A program made the position numbers and the translations under genes. A stretch of DNA of 64,000 nucleotides from Micromonospora halophytica. Its GTDB lineage: Bacteria > Actinomycetota > Actinomycetes > Mycobacteriales > Micromonosporaceae. The notes under the pieces were generated by a model, which was not told where the DNA came from, did not search any database, and was given only the letters and a program-made list of their open reading frames with translations. The first letter of the stretch is position 1; every line of letters begins with the position of its first letter. The stretch covers positions 65,988-129,987 of the forward strand of contig NZ_FMDN01000008.1 of assembly GCF_900090245.1 (NCBI RefSeq), written 5' to 3'. Shown here piece by piece: positions 18,009 through 26,576 of the stretch.

Positions 18009-18407
18009 ATGTCGCTCACGCCGGGCCGGGTACGGCTGCTCATGCCGGTCGCGGCGGCGGTGTTCCTCGGCCTGGCCCTGACGATCCGTGCCCTCGACGA
18101 CGGGGCACTGCGGCAGCACTCCGGCACCGCCCTGTACGCGTCGATGGTGTGGGCAGCGGTGCTCTTCCTCCGGCCCCCGCTGGCCCCGCTGCCGGCCGGG
18201 GCGATCGCGACGCTGTGCTGCTGGGCGGTGGAGTGCGCGCAGCTCACCGGGATCCCGGCGCAGTTGTCGGCGCACAGCCTGGCGGCCCGGCTGGCGCTGG
18301 GCGTGCAGTTCGATCCGGTGGATCTGGCCTGGTACCCGGTGGGAGTGGCGCCGCTGGTCGCACTGCACGCGCTGCTGTCCCGGCGCACGGCCGCGACGAC
18401 CGCCTGA
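18009..18407 (+). CDS. DUF2809 family membrane protein
   Basis: The 132-residue protein has about four membrane helices. It carries the DUF2809 pattern, with a C-terminal VQFDPVDLAWYPVGVAPL segment and an acidic residue in a helix (CCWAVECAQL). Function is unknown. It lies 88 bp upstream of the STM4015-type operon but has its own promoter-like box and is probably separate. Confidence 0.75.
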   Translation: MSLTPGRVRLLMPVAAAVFLGLALTIRALDDGALRQHSGTALYASMVWAAVLFLRPPLAPLPAGAIATLCCWAVECAQLTGIPAQLSAHSLAARLALGVQFDPVDLAWYPVGVAPLVALHALLSRRTAATTA

Positions 18408-18495
18408 GCAGGTCCGCCCCGCCACTGCTGATCTTCCTGTCGGGCGCGGCTGCTACGGTCTCGCCGCCGTCGCCGCAGTAGGACCGGAGGTCACC

Positions 18496-19428
18496 GTGAT
18501 CGCTTCCCACCTGTCGTCGTTCGCCGGGTCACCGGTGCTGCCGTTCACACCGGGCATGACCCTGCCGGCGGATCCGTCGGCGGTGGCCTGGCGGCTGGAG
18601 GTCGAGGACTTCGACGCCGACCCGGGGGAGTTCGCCGATCTGGTCCGGGCGCTGCGCGCCGAGGTGCCGGCCGACGCCGTACGAACGCTGGTGATCGGCG
18701 AGTGGGGCGAGGCGTACGAGCGGCCGCTGCCGGTGGACCTGCTCGTCGAGGCGGCGCGGGAGTGGACGGAGCTGCGTGCGCTCTTCCTCGCCGACCTGGT
18801 CAGCGAGCAGTGCGAGATCTCCTGGATCACCCACGGCGACGTCACCGGTCTGCTGGCGGCGTACCCGGCGCTGGAGGTGCTGCACGTGCGCGGCGCGCAG
18901 GGCCTGCGGCTGGAGCCGGTGAGGCACACCGGCCTGCGCGAGTTGCACGTCGAGTCCGGCGGGCTGCCGGGCACGGTGGTGCGGGCGGTCGGCGAGAGCG
19001 ACCTGCCCGCGGTGCGGCGGCTGGAGCTGTGGCTCGGCCGCTCCGACTACGGCGGTGACACCACCGTGGACGACCTCGGCGCACTCCTGGCCGGTGACAA
19101 TCTGCCGGCGCTGCGGCACCTGGCGGTCTGCAACGCCGACACCCAGGACGCCGTCGCGGCGGCGGTGGCCGGCGCCCCGGTCGTCGGACGGCTGGAGGTG
19201 CTCGACCTGTCCATGGGGGTGCTCACCGACACCGGCGCCGAGGCGCTGCTGTCCGGGCAGCCGCTGACCCACCTGCGCCGGCTCGACCTGCACCACCACT
19301 TCCTGTCGCCGCAGTGGCAGGACCGGCTCGTCGCGGCCCTGCCGGGTGTGGACGTCGACCTGTCCGACCCGCAGACCCCGGACGAGTACGACGGCCGGCA
19401 GTATCGGTTCACCGCGGTCGGGGAGTGA
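18496..19428 (+). CDS. STM4015 family leucine-rich-repeat protein, copy 1
   Basis: The 310-residue cytoplasmic protein has leucine-rich repeats in its second half (YPALEVLHVRG, LRELHVESGG, LRRLDLHHH). The arrangement matches STM4015 of Salmonella, a family without known function. GTG 18496 follows GGAGG by 5 nt. Notable segments are SEQCEISWI, a DYGGDT turn, the histidine cluster DLHHHFLS and the tail SDPQTPDEYDG...YRFTAVGE, all mirrored in the next gene. It starts a six-gene co-directional operon. It may be a scaffold, a recognition protein or a modification substrate; the sequence does not decide. Confidence 0.82.
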   Translation: MIASHLSSFAGSPVLPFTPGMTLPADPSAVAWRLEVEDFDADPGEFADLVRALRAEVPADAVRTLVIGEWGEAYERPLPVDLLVEAAREWTELRALFLADLVSEQCEISWITHGDVTGLLAAYPALEVLHVRGAQGLRLEPVRHTGLRELHVESGGLPGTVVRAVGESDLPAVRRLELWLGRSDYGGDTTVDDLGALLAGDNLPALRHLAVCNADTQDAVAAAVAGAPVVGRLEVLDLSMGVLTDTGAEALLSGQPLTHLRRLDLHHHFLSPQWQDRLVAALPGVDVDLSDPQTPDEYDGRQYRFTAVGE

Positions 19429-19434
19429 GCGACG

Positions 19435-20385
19435 ATGACATTCGGATCCCACGCGCACACCTTCGCCGGCCGGCCGGTGGTCGACGTCCCCGCCGACGGC
19501 CCGCTACCCACCGTGGACGGTGAGGTCACCTGGCGGATCGCCTGCTGGGACTACCCGCCAGGCACGAAGGAGGGCGACCTGTCGGCGGAGTTCGCCGCCG
19601 CCTTCGACCGGTTCGTCGCCGCCGCCGGGCCGTCGGTGCGGTCGCTGGTCGTCGGCGCCTGGGGGTACGCGGCCTTCCACATCGCCCCGATCGCCCAGCT
19701 CTGCGCGGCGGCGTCCCGGCTGCCGGCGCTGCGCGCCCTGTTCCTCGGGGACATGACCAGCGAGGAGTGCGAGGTCTCCTGGATGCGGGTGGGTGACGTC
19801 AGCCCGCTGCTCGACGCGTACCCGCAGCTGGAGGTGCTGCGGGTACGCGGCGGCGAGGACTTCCACTTCTCCCCCGTGCGGCACGCGCGGCTGCGCGAGC
19901 TGACGGTGCAGAGCGGCGGCCTGTCCCGGGAGTTCGTCACCGCGGTGCTCGACTCCGACCTGCCCGCCCTGACCGACCTGGAGCTGTGGCTCGGCATCGA
20001 CGACTACGGCGGTGACACGGGCGTCGCCGACCTCGCGCCGCTGCTGGCCGGCGAGCGGTTCCCGGCGCTGCGCCGGCTCGGGCTGCGCAACGCGGAGATC
20101 GCCGACGACCTCGCCGCCGCGCTCGCCTCGGCGCCGGTGGTACGGCGGTTGGCGCGGCTGGACCTGTCCATGGGCACCCTCGGCGACGAGGGGCTGGCCG
20201 CCCTGCTCGCCGGGCAGCCGTTGACCCACCTGCGCGAACTGGACCTGCACCACCACTTCCTGTCCGAGGAGGCGGCCGGGTCGGTGGCCGCCGCGCTGTC
20301 CGGCGTGCGGGTGGACGTGTCGGATCCGCAGGAGCCCGACGAGTACGACGGGGAGAGCTACCGGTACACGGCGGTGTCGGAGTGA
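19435..20385 (+). CDS. STM4015 family leucine-rich-repeat protein, copy 2
   Basis: The 316-residue protein is a tandem paralogue of the preceding gene, 6 nt away. The first 80 residues differ strongly. The repeat region is well conserved (LRALFLGDMTSEECEVSWM, LDLSMGTLGDEG, DLHHHFLS). The last 26 residues are the most similar part: 19 of 26 are identical by my count, including PDEYDG and YRxTAVxE. Duplication within the operon suggests two targets or partners for the same enzymes. It is separated from the ATP-grasp gene by one base. Confidence 0.82.
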   Translation: MTFGSHAHTFAGRPVVDVPADGPLPTVDGEVTWRIACWDYPPGTKEGDLSAEFAAAFDRFVAAAGPSVRSLVVGAWGYAAFHIAPIAQLCAAASRLPALRALFLGDMTSEECEVSWMRVGDVSPLLDAYPQLEVLRVRGGEDFHFSPVRHARLRELTVQSGGLSREFVTAVLDSDLPALTDLELWLGIDDYGGDTGVADLAPLLAGERFPALRRLGLRNAEIADDLAAALASAPVVRRLARLDLSMGTLGDEGLAALLAGQPLTHLRELDLHHHFLSEEAAGSVAAALSGVRVDVSDPQEPDEYDGESYRYTAVSE

Positions 20386-20386
20386 C

Positions 20387-21487
20387 ATGGAACTGACCGT
20401 CGTCGGCAACCCGGCCAACCGCCGGGTGGAGCTGTTCACCCGGGCGGCGCTGGCCGCCGGGCTGCCCCGACCCACGGTGCTGCCCTGGCGGGACCTGCTG
20501 ACCGGGGCGGCCCCACCACGGTCGGGAGCGCTGGTGCGGGTGGACTCGCCAGGGGAGGACCCGGAGGTGGACCGGCTGCTGCGCCGGGCCGCCGTCCCCG
20601 CCCGGCACGGCGAGCTGATCGGGCTGGCCGACGCGTACGCCGGCTTGGTGGACGGCATGACCCGCGTCGCCGCGGGCGGGGCGACCCTGCTGAACCCGCC
20701 GGAGGAGGTGGCGGCGCTCTGCGACAAGCGGCGCTGCCACGCGCTGCTGGCCTCGGCCGGCGTGCCGGTGCCCGAGGCACTGCCCCCGGTCGACGGGTAC
20801 GCGCGGCTGCGGGCGCTGATGGCGGCGGCCGGCTGGGGCCGGGTGTTCGTCAAACCCGCGCACGGCTCGTCCGCCGCCGGGGTGATCGCCCTCGCCGTCG
20901 GCCCCCGGCGGGTGCAGGCGGTCACCACGATCGAGACCACGCCCGACGGGCTGTTCAACTCGCTGCGGCTGCGCCGCTACGACGACGAGGCACAGGTCGC
21001 GGCCGTCGTGGACCGGCTCGCCCCGGAGGGTCTGCACGTCGAGCGGTGGCTGCCCAAGGCGGGCCTCGGCGACCGGGTCGTCGACGTGCGGGTGGTGGTC
21101 GTCGCCGGCCGGCCCACCCATGCGGTGGTCCGTGCCGCCCGGGGGCCGCTGACGAACCTGCACCTGGGCAACGCGCGTGGTGATCTGGTCGCGCTGCGCG
21201 CGGCGGCCGGACCGGCGGCGTGGTCGGCGGCGATGGAGACCTGCGAGCGGGTCGCCGCGCGCTTCCCCGGCTGCCTGCACGTCGGCGTCGACCTGATGTT
21301 CCTCGCCGGGTGGCGCCGGCACGCCGTGGCCGAGGTCAACGCCTTCGGTGACCTGCTGCCCGGGGTGCTGTCCGACGGGCGGGACACCTACGCCGAGCAG
21401 GTCCACGCGCTGCTCACCGGCCGCTGGGACCGGTGGCGGGCGAGCGTCGGCGCGTCGGGGCGGGAGGTGGTCGCGTGCGGAGCCTGA
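20387..21487 (+). CDS. STM4014 family ATP-grasp-like protein
   Basis: The 366-residue protein matches the STM4014 family. It has ATP-grasp hallmarks: a KRRCHALLASAGVPVPE start of the ATP-binding region (about 110), the lysine strand VFVKPAHGSSAAGV, VDVRVVVVAGRPTHAVVR, and the magnesium site AVAEVNAFGDLLPG. ATP-grasp enzymes activate a carboxylate as an acyl phosphate and ligate it to an amine or thiol, so an amide-forming step is plausible. The substrate is unknown. The N-terminal 100 residues resemble the pre-ATP-grasp domain. Its 3' end overlaps the next gene by 13 nt. Confidence 0.8.
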   Translation: MELTVVGNPANRRVELFTRAALAAGLPRPTVLPWRDLLTGAAPPRSGALVRVDSPGEDPEVDRLLRRAAVPARHGELIGLADAYAGLVDGMTRVAAGGATLLNPPEEVAALCDKRRCHALLASAGVPVPEALPPVDGYARLRALMAAAGWGRVFVKPAHGSSAAGVIALAVGPRRVQAVTTIETTPDGLFNSLRLRRYDDEAQVAAVVDRLAPEGLHVERWLPKAGLGDRVVDVRVVVVAGRPTHAVVRAARGPLTNLHLGNARGDLVALRAAAGPAAWSAAMETCERVAARFPGCLHVGVDLMFLAGWRRHAVAEVNAFGDLLPGVLSDGRDTYAEQVHALLTGRWDRWRASVGASGREVVACGA

Positions 21488-22278
21488 TCGGCAGCCACGA
21501 CCTGCTCCTGGTCACCCTCGACACGCTGCGCCACGACGTGGCCGCCGAGCTGGCCGCGGCGGGGCGTACGCCGCAGCTGGCGCGGGCCCTGCCGGGCGGC
21601 CGGTGGGAGCGGCGGCACTCCCCCGCCAGCTTCACCTACGCCGCGCACCACGCCTTCTTCGCCGGCTTCCTGCCCACGCCGGCGCTGCCGGGCCGGCACG
21701 AGCGGCTGTACGCGGCGGCGTTCCCCGGCAGCGAGACCTCCGGCGCCGACACCTGGGTGTTCGACGCCCCGGACCTGCCGACCGCCCTGGCGAGGGAGGG
21801 CTACCACACGCTCTGCCTGGGCGGGGTGGGCTTCTTCAACCGGCGCAGCCCGCTCGGGTCGGTGCTGCCGGGCCTGTTCGCCGAGGCGCACTGGGAGCCG
21901 GAGTTCGGGGTCACCTCCCCCACCTGCCTGGACGCGCAGCTCGACCGGCTGGCCGAGGTGCTGCCCCGGGTGCCGACGCGGCAGCCGCTGTTCACCTTCC
22001 TCAACGTCGCCGCGCTGCATCAGCCGAACCGGCACCACCTGCCCGGCGCGCAGCACGACGACCGGGCCAGCCACGCCGCCGCCCTGGAGTACGTCGACGG
22101 GCGGATCGGGCGGCTGTTCGCCCTGCTCACCGGCCGGAGTCGACCGGTGTTCACGATCATCTGCTCCGACCACGGCACCGCGTACGGCGAGGACGGGCAC
22201 ACCGGCCACCGGATCGGCCACGACGTGGTGTGGACCGTCCCGTACGCCCACTTCACCCTGCACCCGGGAGAATGGTGA
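21475..22278 (+). CDS. STM4013/SEN3800 family hydrolase, alkaline-phosphatase superfamily
   Basis: The 267-residue protein has the metal-binding pattern of alkaline phosphatase and sulfatase enzymes. These are LVTLDTLRHDV at the N-terminus, a nucleophile segment SPASFTYAAHHAFFAGFLP, and late metal ligands in CSDHGTAYGEDGHTGHRIGHD. The formylglycine motif CxPxR is absent, so a Ser or Thr nucleophile as in phosphatases and phosphodiesterases is more likely. GTG 21475 has GGGAGGTGG upstream and lies inside the STM4014 gene. There is no signal peptide, so it should act in the cytoplasm. Confidence 0.82.
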   Translation: MRSLIGSHDLLLVTLDTLRHDVAAELAAAGRTPQLARALPGGRWERRHSPASFTYAAHHAFFAGFLPTPALPGRHERLYAAAFPGSETSGADTWVFDAPDLPTALAREGYHTLCLGGVGFFNRRSPLGSVLPGLFAEAHWEPEFGVTSPTCLDAQLDRLAEVLPRVPTRQPLFTFLNVAALHQPNRHHLPGAQHDDRASHAAALEYVDGRIGRLFALLTGRSRPVFTIICSDHGTAYGEDGHTGHRIGHDVVWTVPYAHFTLHPGEW

Positions 22279-23600
22279 CCAGCACCGACACGGGCCTCGA
22301 CGGCTCCCCGTACCAGCAGTACCTGTACGCGTACCCGCACAAGACCTCGTACCGGGCGCTGCGGCCCCGGCCGCTGCTCGCCGACGTGTGGCGGGCCGAG
22401 GCGCGCGACGCGCTCTTCCTCTACCTGCACCTGCCGTTCTGCGAGATGCGCTGCGGCTTCTGCAACCTGTTCACCCGCGCCCACGCGCCGCAGGAGCAGG
22501 TCACCGCGTACCTGCGGCAGCTGCGCCGGCAGGCCGAGCAGGTCACCGACGCCCTCGGCGGCGACGTCGGGTACGCCCGGGCGGCGTTCGGCGGTGGTAC
22601 CCCGACGTACCTGACGGCCGACGAGCTGACCGAGCTGTTCGACATCGCCACCACCACGGTGGGGGCCCGGCTGCCGGGCGTACCCCTGTCGGTGGAGACC
22701 TCGCCGGCCACCGCGACGCCGGACCGGCTCGCGGTGCTCGCCGCGCACGGCACGACCCGGGTGAGCATCGGCGTGCAGAGCTTCCTCGACGTCGAGGCGC
22801 ACGCCGCCGGCCGCCCGCAGCGCCGGGCGGAGGTGGAGGCGGCGCTCGGCGCGATCCGCGACGCGGCGGTCCCGGTGCTCAACATCGACCTGATCTACGG
22901 CATCGACGGGCAGACCGCGCGGACCTGGCGGGCCAGTCTCGACGCGGCGCTGGCCTGGCGGCCCGAGGAGCTGTACCTGTACCCGCTGTACGTCCGTCCA
23001 CTGACCGGTCTGGGCCGGCGCGCGCACGCCCGGGCCGACTGGGACGCGCAGCGGCTCGCCCTGTACCGGCAGGCCGTGGAGGTCCTCGGCGCGGCCGGGT
23101 ACCGACAGGAGTCGATGCGGCAGTTCCGCCGCGCCGACGCCCCCACCCCGGACGGGCCGGACTACTGCTGCCAGGACGACGGCATGGTGGGTCTGGGCTG
23201 CGGGGCCCGCTCCTACACCACCGCCCTGCACCACTCGTTCGACTACGCGGTCGGCGTCTCCCAGGTGCGGGCGGTGCTCGACGACTACCTGGCCCGGCCC
23301 GCCGACGACTTCCGGTACGCCGAGTTCGGCTACCGGCTCGACGACACCGAGCAGCGCCGCCGCTGGCTGCTCAAGTCGCTGCTGCGTGCCGACGGCGTCG
23401 ACGCCGCCGCCTACCGGGCCCGCTTCGGCAGCCGGCCCACCGACGACTTCCCCCAGCTCGGTCGGCTCGTCGACCGGGGCTGGGCGACCGACGGCGGGCT
23501 ACGGCTGACCGCGGCCGGGCTGGCCCGCTCCGACGCCGTCGGCCCGTGGCTGATCTCCGCCGAGGTCCGTGACGCGATGACCGGGTACGTGCCGCGGTGA
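22272..23600 (+). CDS. STM4012 family radical SAM protein, HemN-like
   Basis: The 442-residue protein has the [4Fe-4S] motif CEMRCGFC (Cys57, 61, 64). It also has HemN-like segments: GGGTPTYLTADEL, VSIGVQSF and a C-terminal winged-helix region (about 360-440). HemN decarboxylates coproporphyrinogen; STM4012 proteins are distinct and uncharacterised. The start is ATG 22272 or GTG 22275, and both overlap the upstream stop. In this operon it probably works with the second radical SAM enzyme. Confidence 0.85.
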   Translation: MVTSTDTGLDGSPYQQYLYAYPHKTSYRALRPRPLLADVWRAEARDALFLYLHLPFCEMRCGFCNLFTRAHAPQEQVTAYLRQLRRQAEQVTDALGGDVGYARAAFGGGTPTYLTADELTELFDIATTTVGARLPGVPLSVETSPATATPDRLAVLAAHGTTRVSIGVQSFLDVEAHAAGRPQRRAEVEAALGAIRDAAVPVLNIDLIYGIDGQTARTWRASLDAALAWRPEELYLYPLYVRPLTGLGRRAHARADWDAQRLALYRQAVEVLGAAGYRQESMRQFRRADAPTPDGPDYCCQDDGMVGLGCGARSYTTALHHSFDYAVGVSQVRAVLDDYLARPADDFRYAEFGYRLDDTEQRRRWLLKSLLRADGVDAAAYRARFGSRPTDDFPQLGRLVDRGWATDGGLRLTAAGLARSDAVGPWLISAEVRDAMTGYVPR

Positions 23601-24475
23601 ACCTGGCGATCCTCTACCGCGGGCCGCTGGCGAGCTGCAACTACGACTGCCCGTACTGCCCGTTCGCCAAACGGCAGGACCCGCCGGAACTGCTGCGCGC
23701 CGACCGCGCCGCGCTGGCGCGGTTCACGCGGTGGGTGGCGGCGACCACCGACGTACGGCTGTCGGTGCTGTTCACCCCGTGGGGTGAGGGGCTGACCCGC
23801 AGCTGGTACCGGAACGCGATGGTGTCGCTGTCGCACCTGCCGCACGTCGAGCGGGTGGTCATCCAGACCAACCTCGCCGCCCGGGTGGACTGGCTCGCCG
23901 ACGCCGACCCGGGCGCGGCGGCGCTGTGGACGACGTACCACCCGGGGCAGGTCACCCGCCAGCGGTTCCTGGCCCGCTGTGCGCGCCTGTCGGAGCTGGG
24001 TGTCCGGTACTCGGTCGGGGTGGTCGGCCTGCCGGAACACCTCGACGAGGCGCGGGCACTGCGCGCGGCGCTGCCGGCGCAGGTGTACCTGTGGGTCAAC
24101 GCCGCCGAGGGGCGGCGCTACGACGCCGACGAGGAGGCCACCTGGACGCGGCTGGACCCGCTGTTCGGCTGGAGCGTCCGCCCGCACCTGTCCCTCGGGC
24201 AGCCCTGCCACGCGGGCGAGACCGCCATCTCCGTGCTCGGCGACGGCACGGTGCGGCGCTGCCACTTCGACCCCGCCCCGATCGGCAACCTGTACGACGG
24301 ATCGTGGCGGGCCGCCCTGAAGCCCCGGCGGTGCGGCGTCGCGGTCTGCGACTGCCACATCGGCTACGTGCATCTCAAGCCACTCGGGCTGCGCGACGTC
24401 TTCGCCGGCGGGGTGCTGGAACGCATCCCCGCCGTCTGGCCGCACCCGGGCGGGGCCGCCTCCGGGACGGCCTGA
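23597..24475 (+). CDS. STM4011 family radical SAM protein
   Basis: The 292-residue protein begins MNLAILYRGPLASCNYDCPYC, with the radical SAM cysteines 14, 18 and 21. Later cysteines (CHAGETAISV, RRCHFDP, RCGVAVCDCHIGY) may hold an auxiliary cluster, in the manner of SPASM or twitch domains. The GTG start overlaps the previous stop (GTGA), indicating translational coupling. It is the last gene of the operon; a minus-strand gene converges 48 bp later. Reaction and substrate are unknown. Confidence 0.85.
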   Translation: MNLAILYRGPLASCNYDCPYCPFAKRQDPPELLRADRAALARFTRWVAATTDVRLSVLFTPWGEGLTRSWYRNAMVSLSHLPHVERVVIQTNLAARVDWLADADPGAAALWTTYHPGQVTRQRFLARCARLSELGVRYSVGVVGLPEHLDEARALRAALPAQVYLWVNAAEGRRYDADEEATWTRLDPLFGWSVRPHLSLGQPCHAGETAISVLGDGTVRRCHFDPAPIGNLYDGSWRAALKPRRCGVAVCDCHIGYVHLKPLGLRDVFAGGVLERIPAVWPHPGGAASGTA

Positions 24476-24523
24476 CGCCCGCCCGGCGCGGCGAGGCGGC
24501 CCCGGGGCCGGCTGCCGGCACGC

Positions 24524-24931
24524 TCAGTGGGTGACGCGGATCGTGTCGTTGATCTGCGGGTACTCGCATCCCTCCTGGCCACACAGTTCGAAGCCGACGT
24601 TGACCAGCGTCTCGCCGTTACGGAAGATCTCGCCGTCCGCCTGGGCAGCGACCCGCCCCGTCACCTCCTGGGGCTCGCCGGTGCAGGCGACCGGCGCCCA
24701 GCCGGACCCGTACGCCACGCCGTTGCCCGACCGCTGCCTGAGGCTCAGCTCGACGCCGCCGGACATGCCGGCGGGACACGCCACGGTGATCGTGACGTCC
24801 ACTGCGACGCCGCGGGCGACCAGGGTCGCGGAGGTGACGTCGACGGTGCTCGCCGCGCTCGCCGGCGTCGGCGCCAGCAGCACGAACAGTGACAGCCCGA
24901 GCAGCGCGATGGTGGTCATGATGCGGCGCAC
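24524..24931 (-). CDS. Secreted protein of unknown function
   Basis: The 135-residue protein has a Sec signal peptide (TTIALLGLSLFVLLAPTPASA, cleavage near APASA-like residues about 26). The mature part is a small beta-rich domain with four Cys arranged as two likely disulfides (TVACPAG, APVACTG, FELCGQEGCEYPQ). I do not recognise a family. The start is taken as GTG 24931, with AGGAGG about 6 nt upstream; an ATG four codons later is possible. The 170 bp upstream hold no other gene. Confidence 0.65.
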   Translation of the reverse strand: MRRIMTTIALLGLSLFVLLAPTPASAASTVDVTSATLVARGVAVDVTITVACPAGMSGGVELSLRQRSGNGVAYGSGWAPVACTGEPQEVTGRVAAQADGEIFRNGETLVNVGFELCGQEGCEYPQINDTIRVTH

Positions 24932-25101
24932 GATGGTCCTCCTCTGTGGTGCCGGTCGCCTACCTGCGCCCACCATAGACCCCTGTCAACACTTGCAGTG
25001 ACCAACCGATGACAGGGGCCGGTGTTCGGACGCGCCGCGACTCCCGCGCCGCCGGTCGTTCCGGGCCCGCCGCAGGCCGGCCAGGGACGTCGACCCACGC
25101 C

Positions 25102-26238
25102 CTACTCGGCCAGCCAGGCGCGGATCTCGTCGCCGTGCTCGTCGAGCCGCGGCGGCGCGAGGTCGTGCCGTGGCGGGGTCCGCGAGAAGCCGATCGGGTG
25201 CCGGACACCGGGCACACCGCCCGCCGTGACCACCGGGTCGAGCCCGAGGTCGCGGGCCAGCGCGACGCCGTCGTCGACGGTGTTGATCGGGGCGCACGGC
25301 ACACCGGCGGCGGTGAGGTCGGCGAACCACTCGTCGCGCCCGCGCCGCGTCAGCCGGTCGACCAGCAGCGGGCGCAGCGCGTCCCGGTTGGCCGTACGGT
25401 CCTGGTTGCGGGCGAACCGGGGGTCGTCGGCCAGTTCGGGTACGCCGAGCACCTGGCACAGCCGGCGGAACTGGCCGTCGTTGCCGGCGATGACGACGAG
25501 ATCGCCGTCGGCGGTGGGCATCGGCTCGTACGGGAACAGGCTCGGATGGGCGTTGCCCATCCGGAACGGCACGCTGCCGGCGGCGACGTGGCCGCTGGTC
25601 TGGTTCGCCAGGCCGGACAGGGCCGAGGAGAGCAGGTTCACCTCGACGTGCTGGCCGACTCCGTGCAGGTCACGGTGCCGGAGGGCGGCGAGGACGCCGA
25701 CGGCCGCGTGCAGGCCCGCCATCACGTCGAACACCGCCACCCCGGCCTTGTAAGGCGGACCGTCCGGGTCCCCGGTGAGGCTCATCAGGCCGGAGGCCGC
25801 CTGGACCATCAGGTCGTACCCGGGCAGGTGCGCCCCCGCACCGGCGCCGAACCCGCTGATCGACGCGTACACGACCCGAGGGTTGACGGCGGCGACGCTG
25901 TCGTGGTCGAGGCCGAACCGGCGCAGGCCGCCGGGACGGAAGTTCTGGATCATCACGTCGGCGCGGTACGCCAGGCGCCGGGCGACATCCAGGTCGTCCG
26001 GGTCGGTGAGGTCCAGCGCGATGGACCGCTTGTTGCGGTTGACACCGAGGTAGTAGGTGGAGACGCCGTCGCGCACCGGCGGCAGCCACGTCCGGGTGTC
26101 GTCCCCGCCCGGTCCCTCGACCTTGACGACGTCCGCGCCCAGGTCGGCCAGGAGCATCGTCGCGTACGGCCCGGCGAGGATCCGCGAGAAGTCGGCCACC
26201 AGGACGCCGCCGAGCGGTCCGGACCGCTGCCGATCCAT
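25102..26238 (-). CDS. CoA transferase, CaiB/BaiF family (class III)
   Basis: The 378-residue enzyme would transfer CoA between carboxylic acids. The N-terminus VLVADFSRILAGPYATMLLADLGADVVKVE and the catalytic-aspartate segment PGYDLMVQAASGLM are typical of formyl-CoA transferase relatives. MGNAHPSLFPYEPMPTADGD is a family block. ATG 26238 is preceded by GGGGAG. Donor and acceptor acids are unknown and no degradation genes adjoin it. Confidence 0.88.
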   Translation of the reverse strand: MDRQRSGPLGGVLVADFSRILAGPYATMLLADLGADVVKVEGPGGDDTRTWLPPVRDGVSTYYLGVNRNKRSIALDLTDPDDLDVARRLAYRADVMIQNFRPGGLRRFGLDHDSVAAVNPRVVYASISGFGAGAGAHLPGYDLMVQAASGLMSLTGDPDGPPYKAGVAVFDVMAGLHAAVGVLAALRHRDLHGVGQHVEVNLLSSALSGLANQTSGHVAAGSVPFRMGNAHPSLFPYEPMPTADGDLVVIAGNDGQFRRLCQVLGVPELADDPRFARNQDRTANRDALRPLLVDRLTRRGRDEWFADLTAAGVPCAPINTVDDGVALARDLGLDPVVTAGGVPGVRHPIGFSRTPPRHDLAPPRLDEHGDEIRAWLAE

Positions 26239-26576
26239 CGGCACTCCCCTTCCCCGGCGGGCCGGCCGACCGTTCGGGTCGGCGAGGAACCGGTCCGGCG
26301 AGCATACGACCTGCGGGCGGGCACCCTCGACGGCACCGACGGCACACCACGAGCGCGGCGACGGTGCTGCGCTGAGCGCTCCCTCCACGCGCTACGGCAC
26401 CCGGCCGGCGGACCCGGCACGGTCACGCTCTCGTCGGCGACCCGCAGGATCGTCCCGTCGACGCGCCGTCGGCGGATCGCCCGCTTGTCGGTGCCCAATA
26501 TCGTGATGGCGCTGCGGTCCCGGCGGCACGTCGACGGACGGCAGGCCCCTCGAACAGCACCGAACAGGAGACCCTT
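26239..26576. other. 338-bp divergent intergenic region
   Basis: This region separates the CoA transferase and the lipoprotein gene. I see no supported ORF and no strong inverted repeat. A short AT-richer stretch near 26490-26500 (CCCAATATCGTG) is the only promoter-like feature. Confidence 0.4.

Noticed and set aside
24497..24510. CGGCCCCGGGGCCG palindrome as terminator of the STM operon
   Set aside because: It is self-complementary, but as a hairpin it leaves only a 5-bp stem. It is too weak to call.
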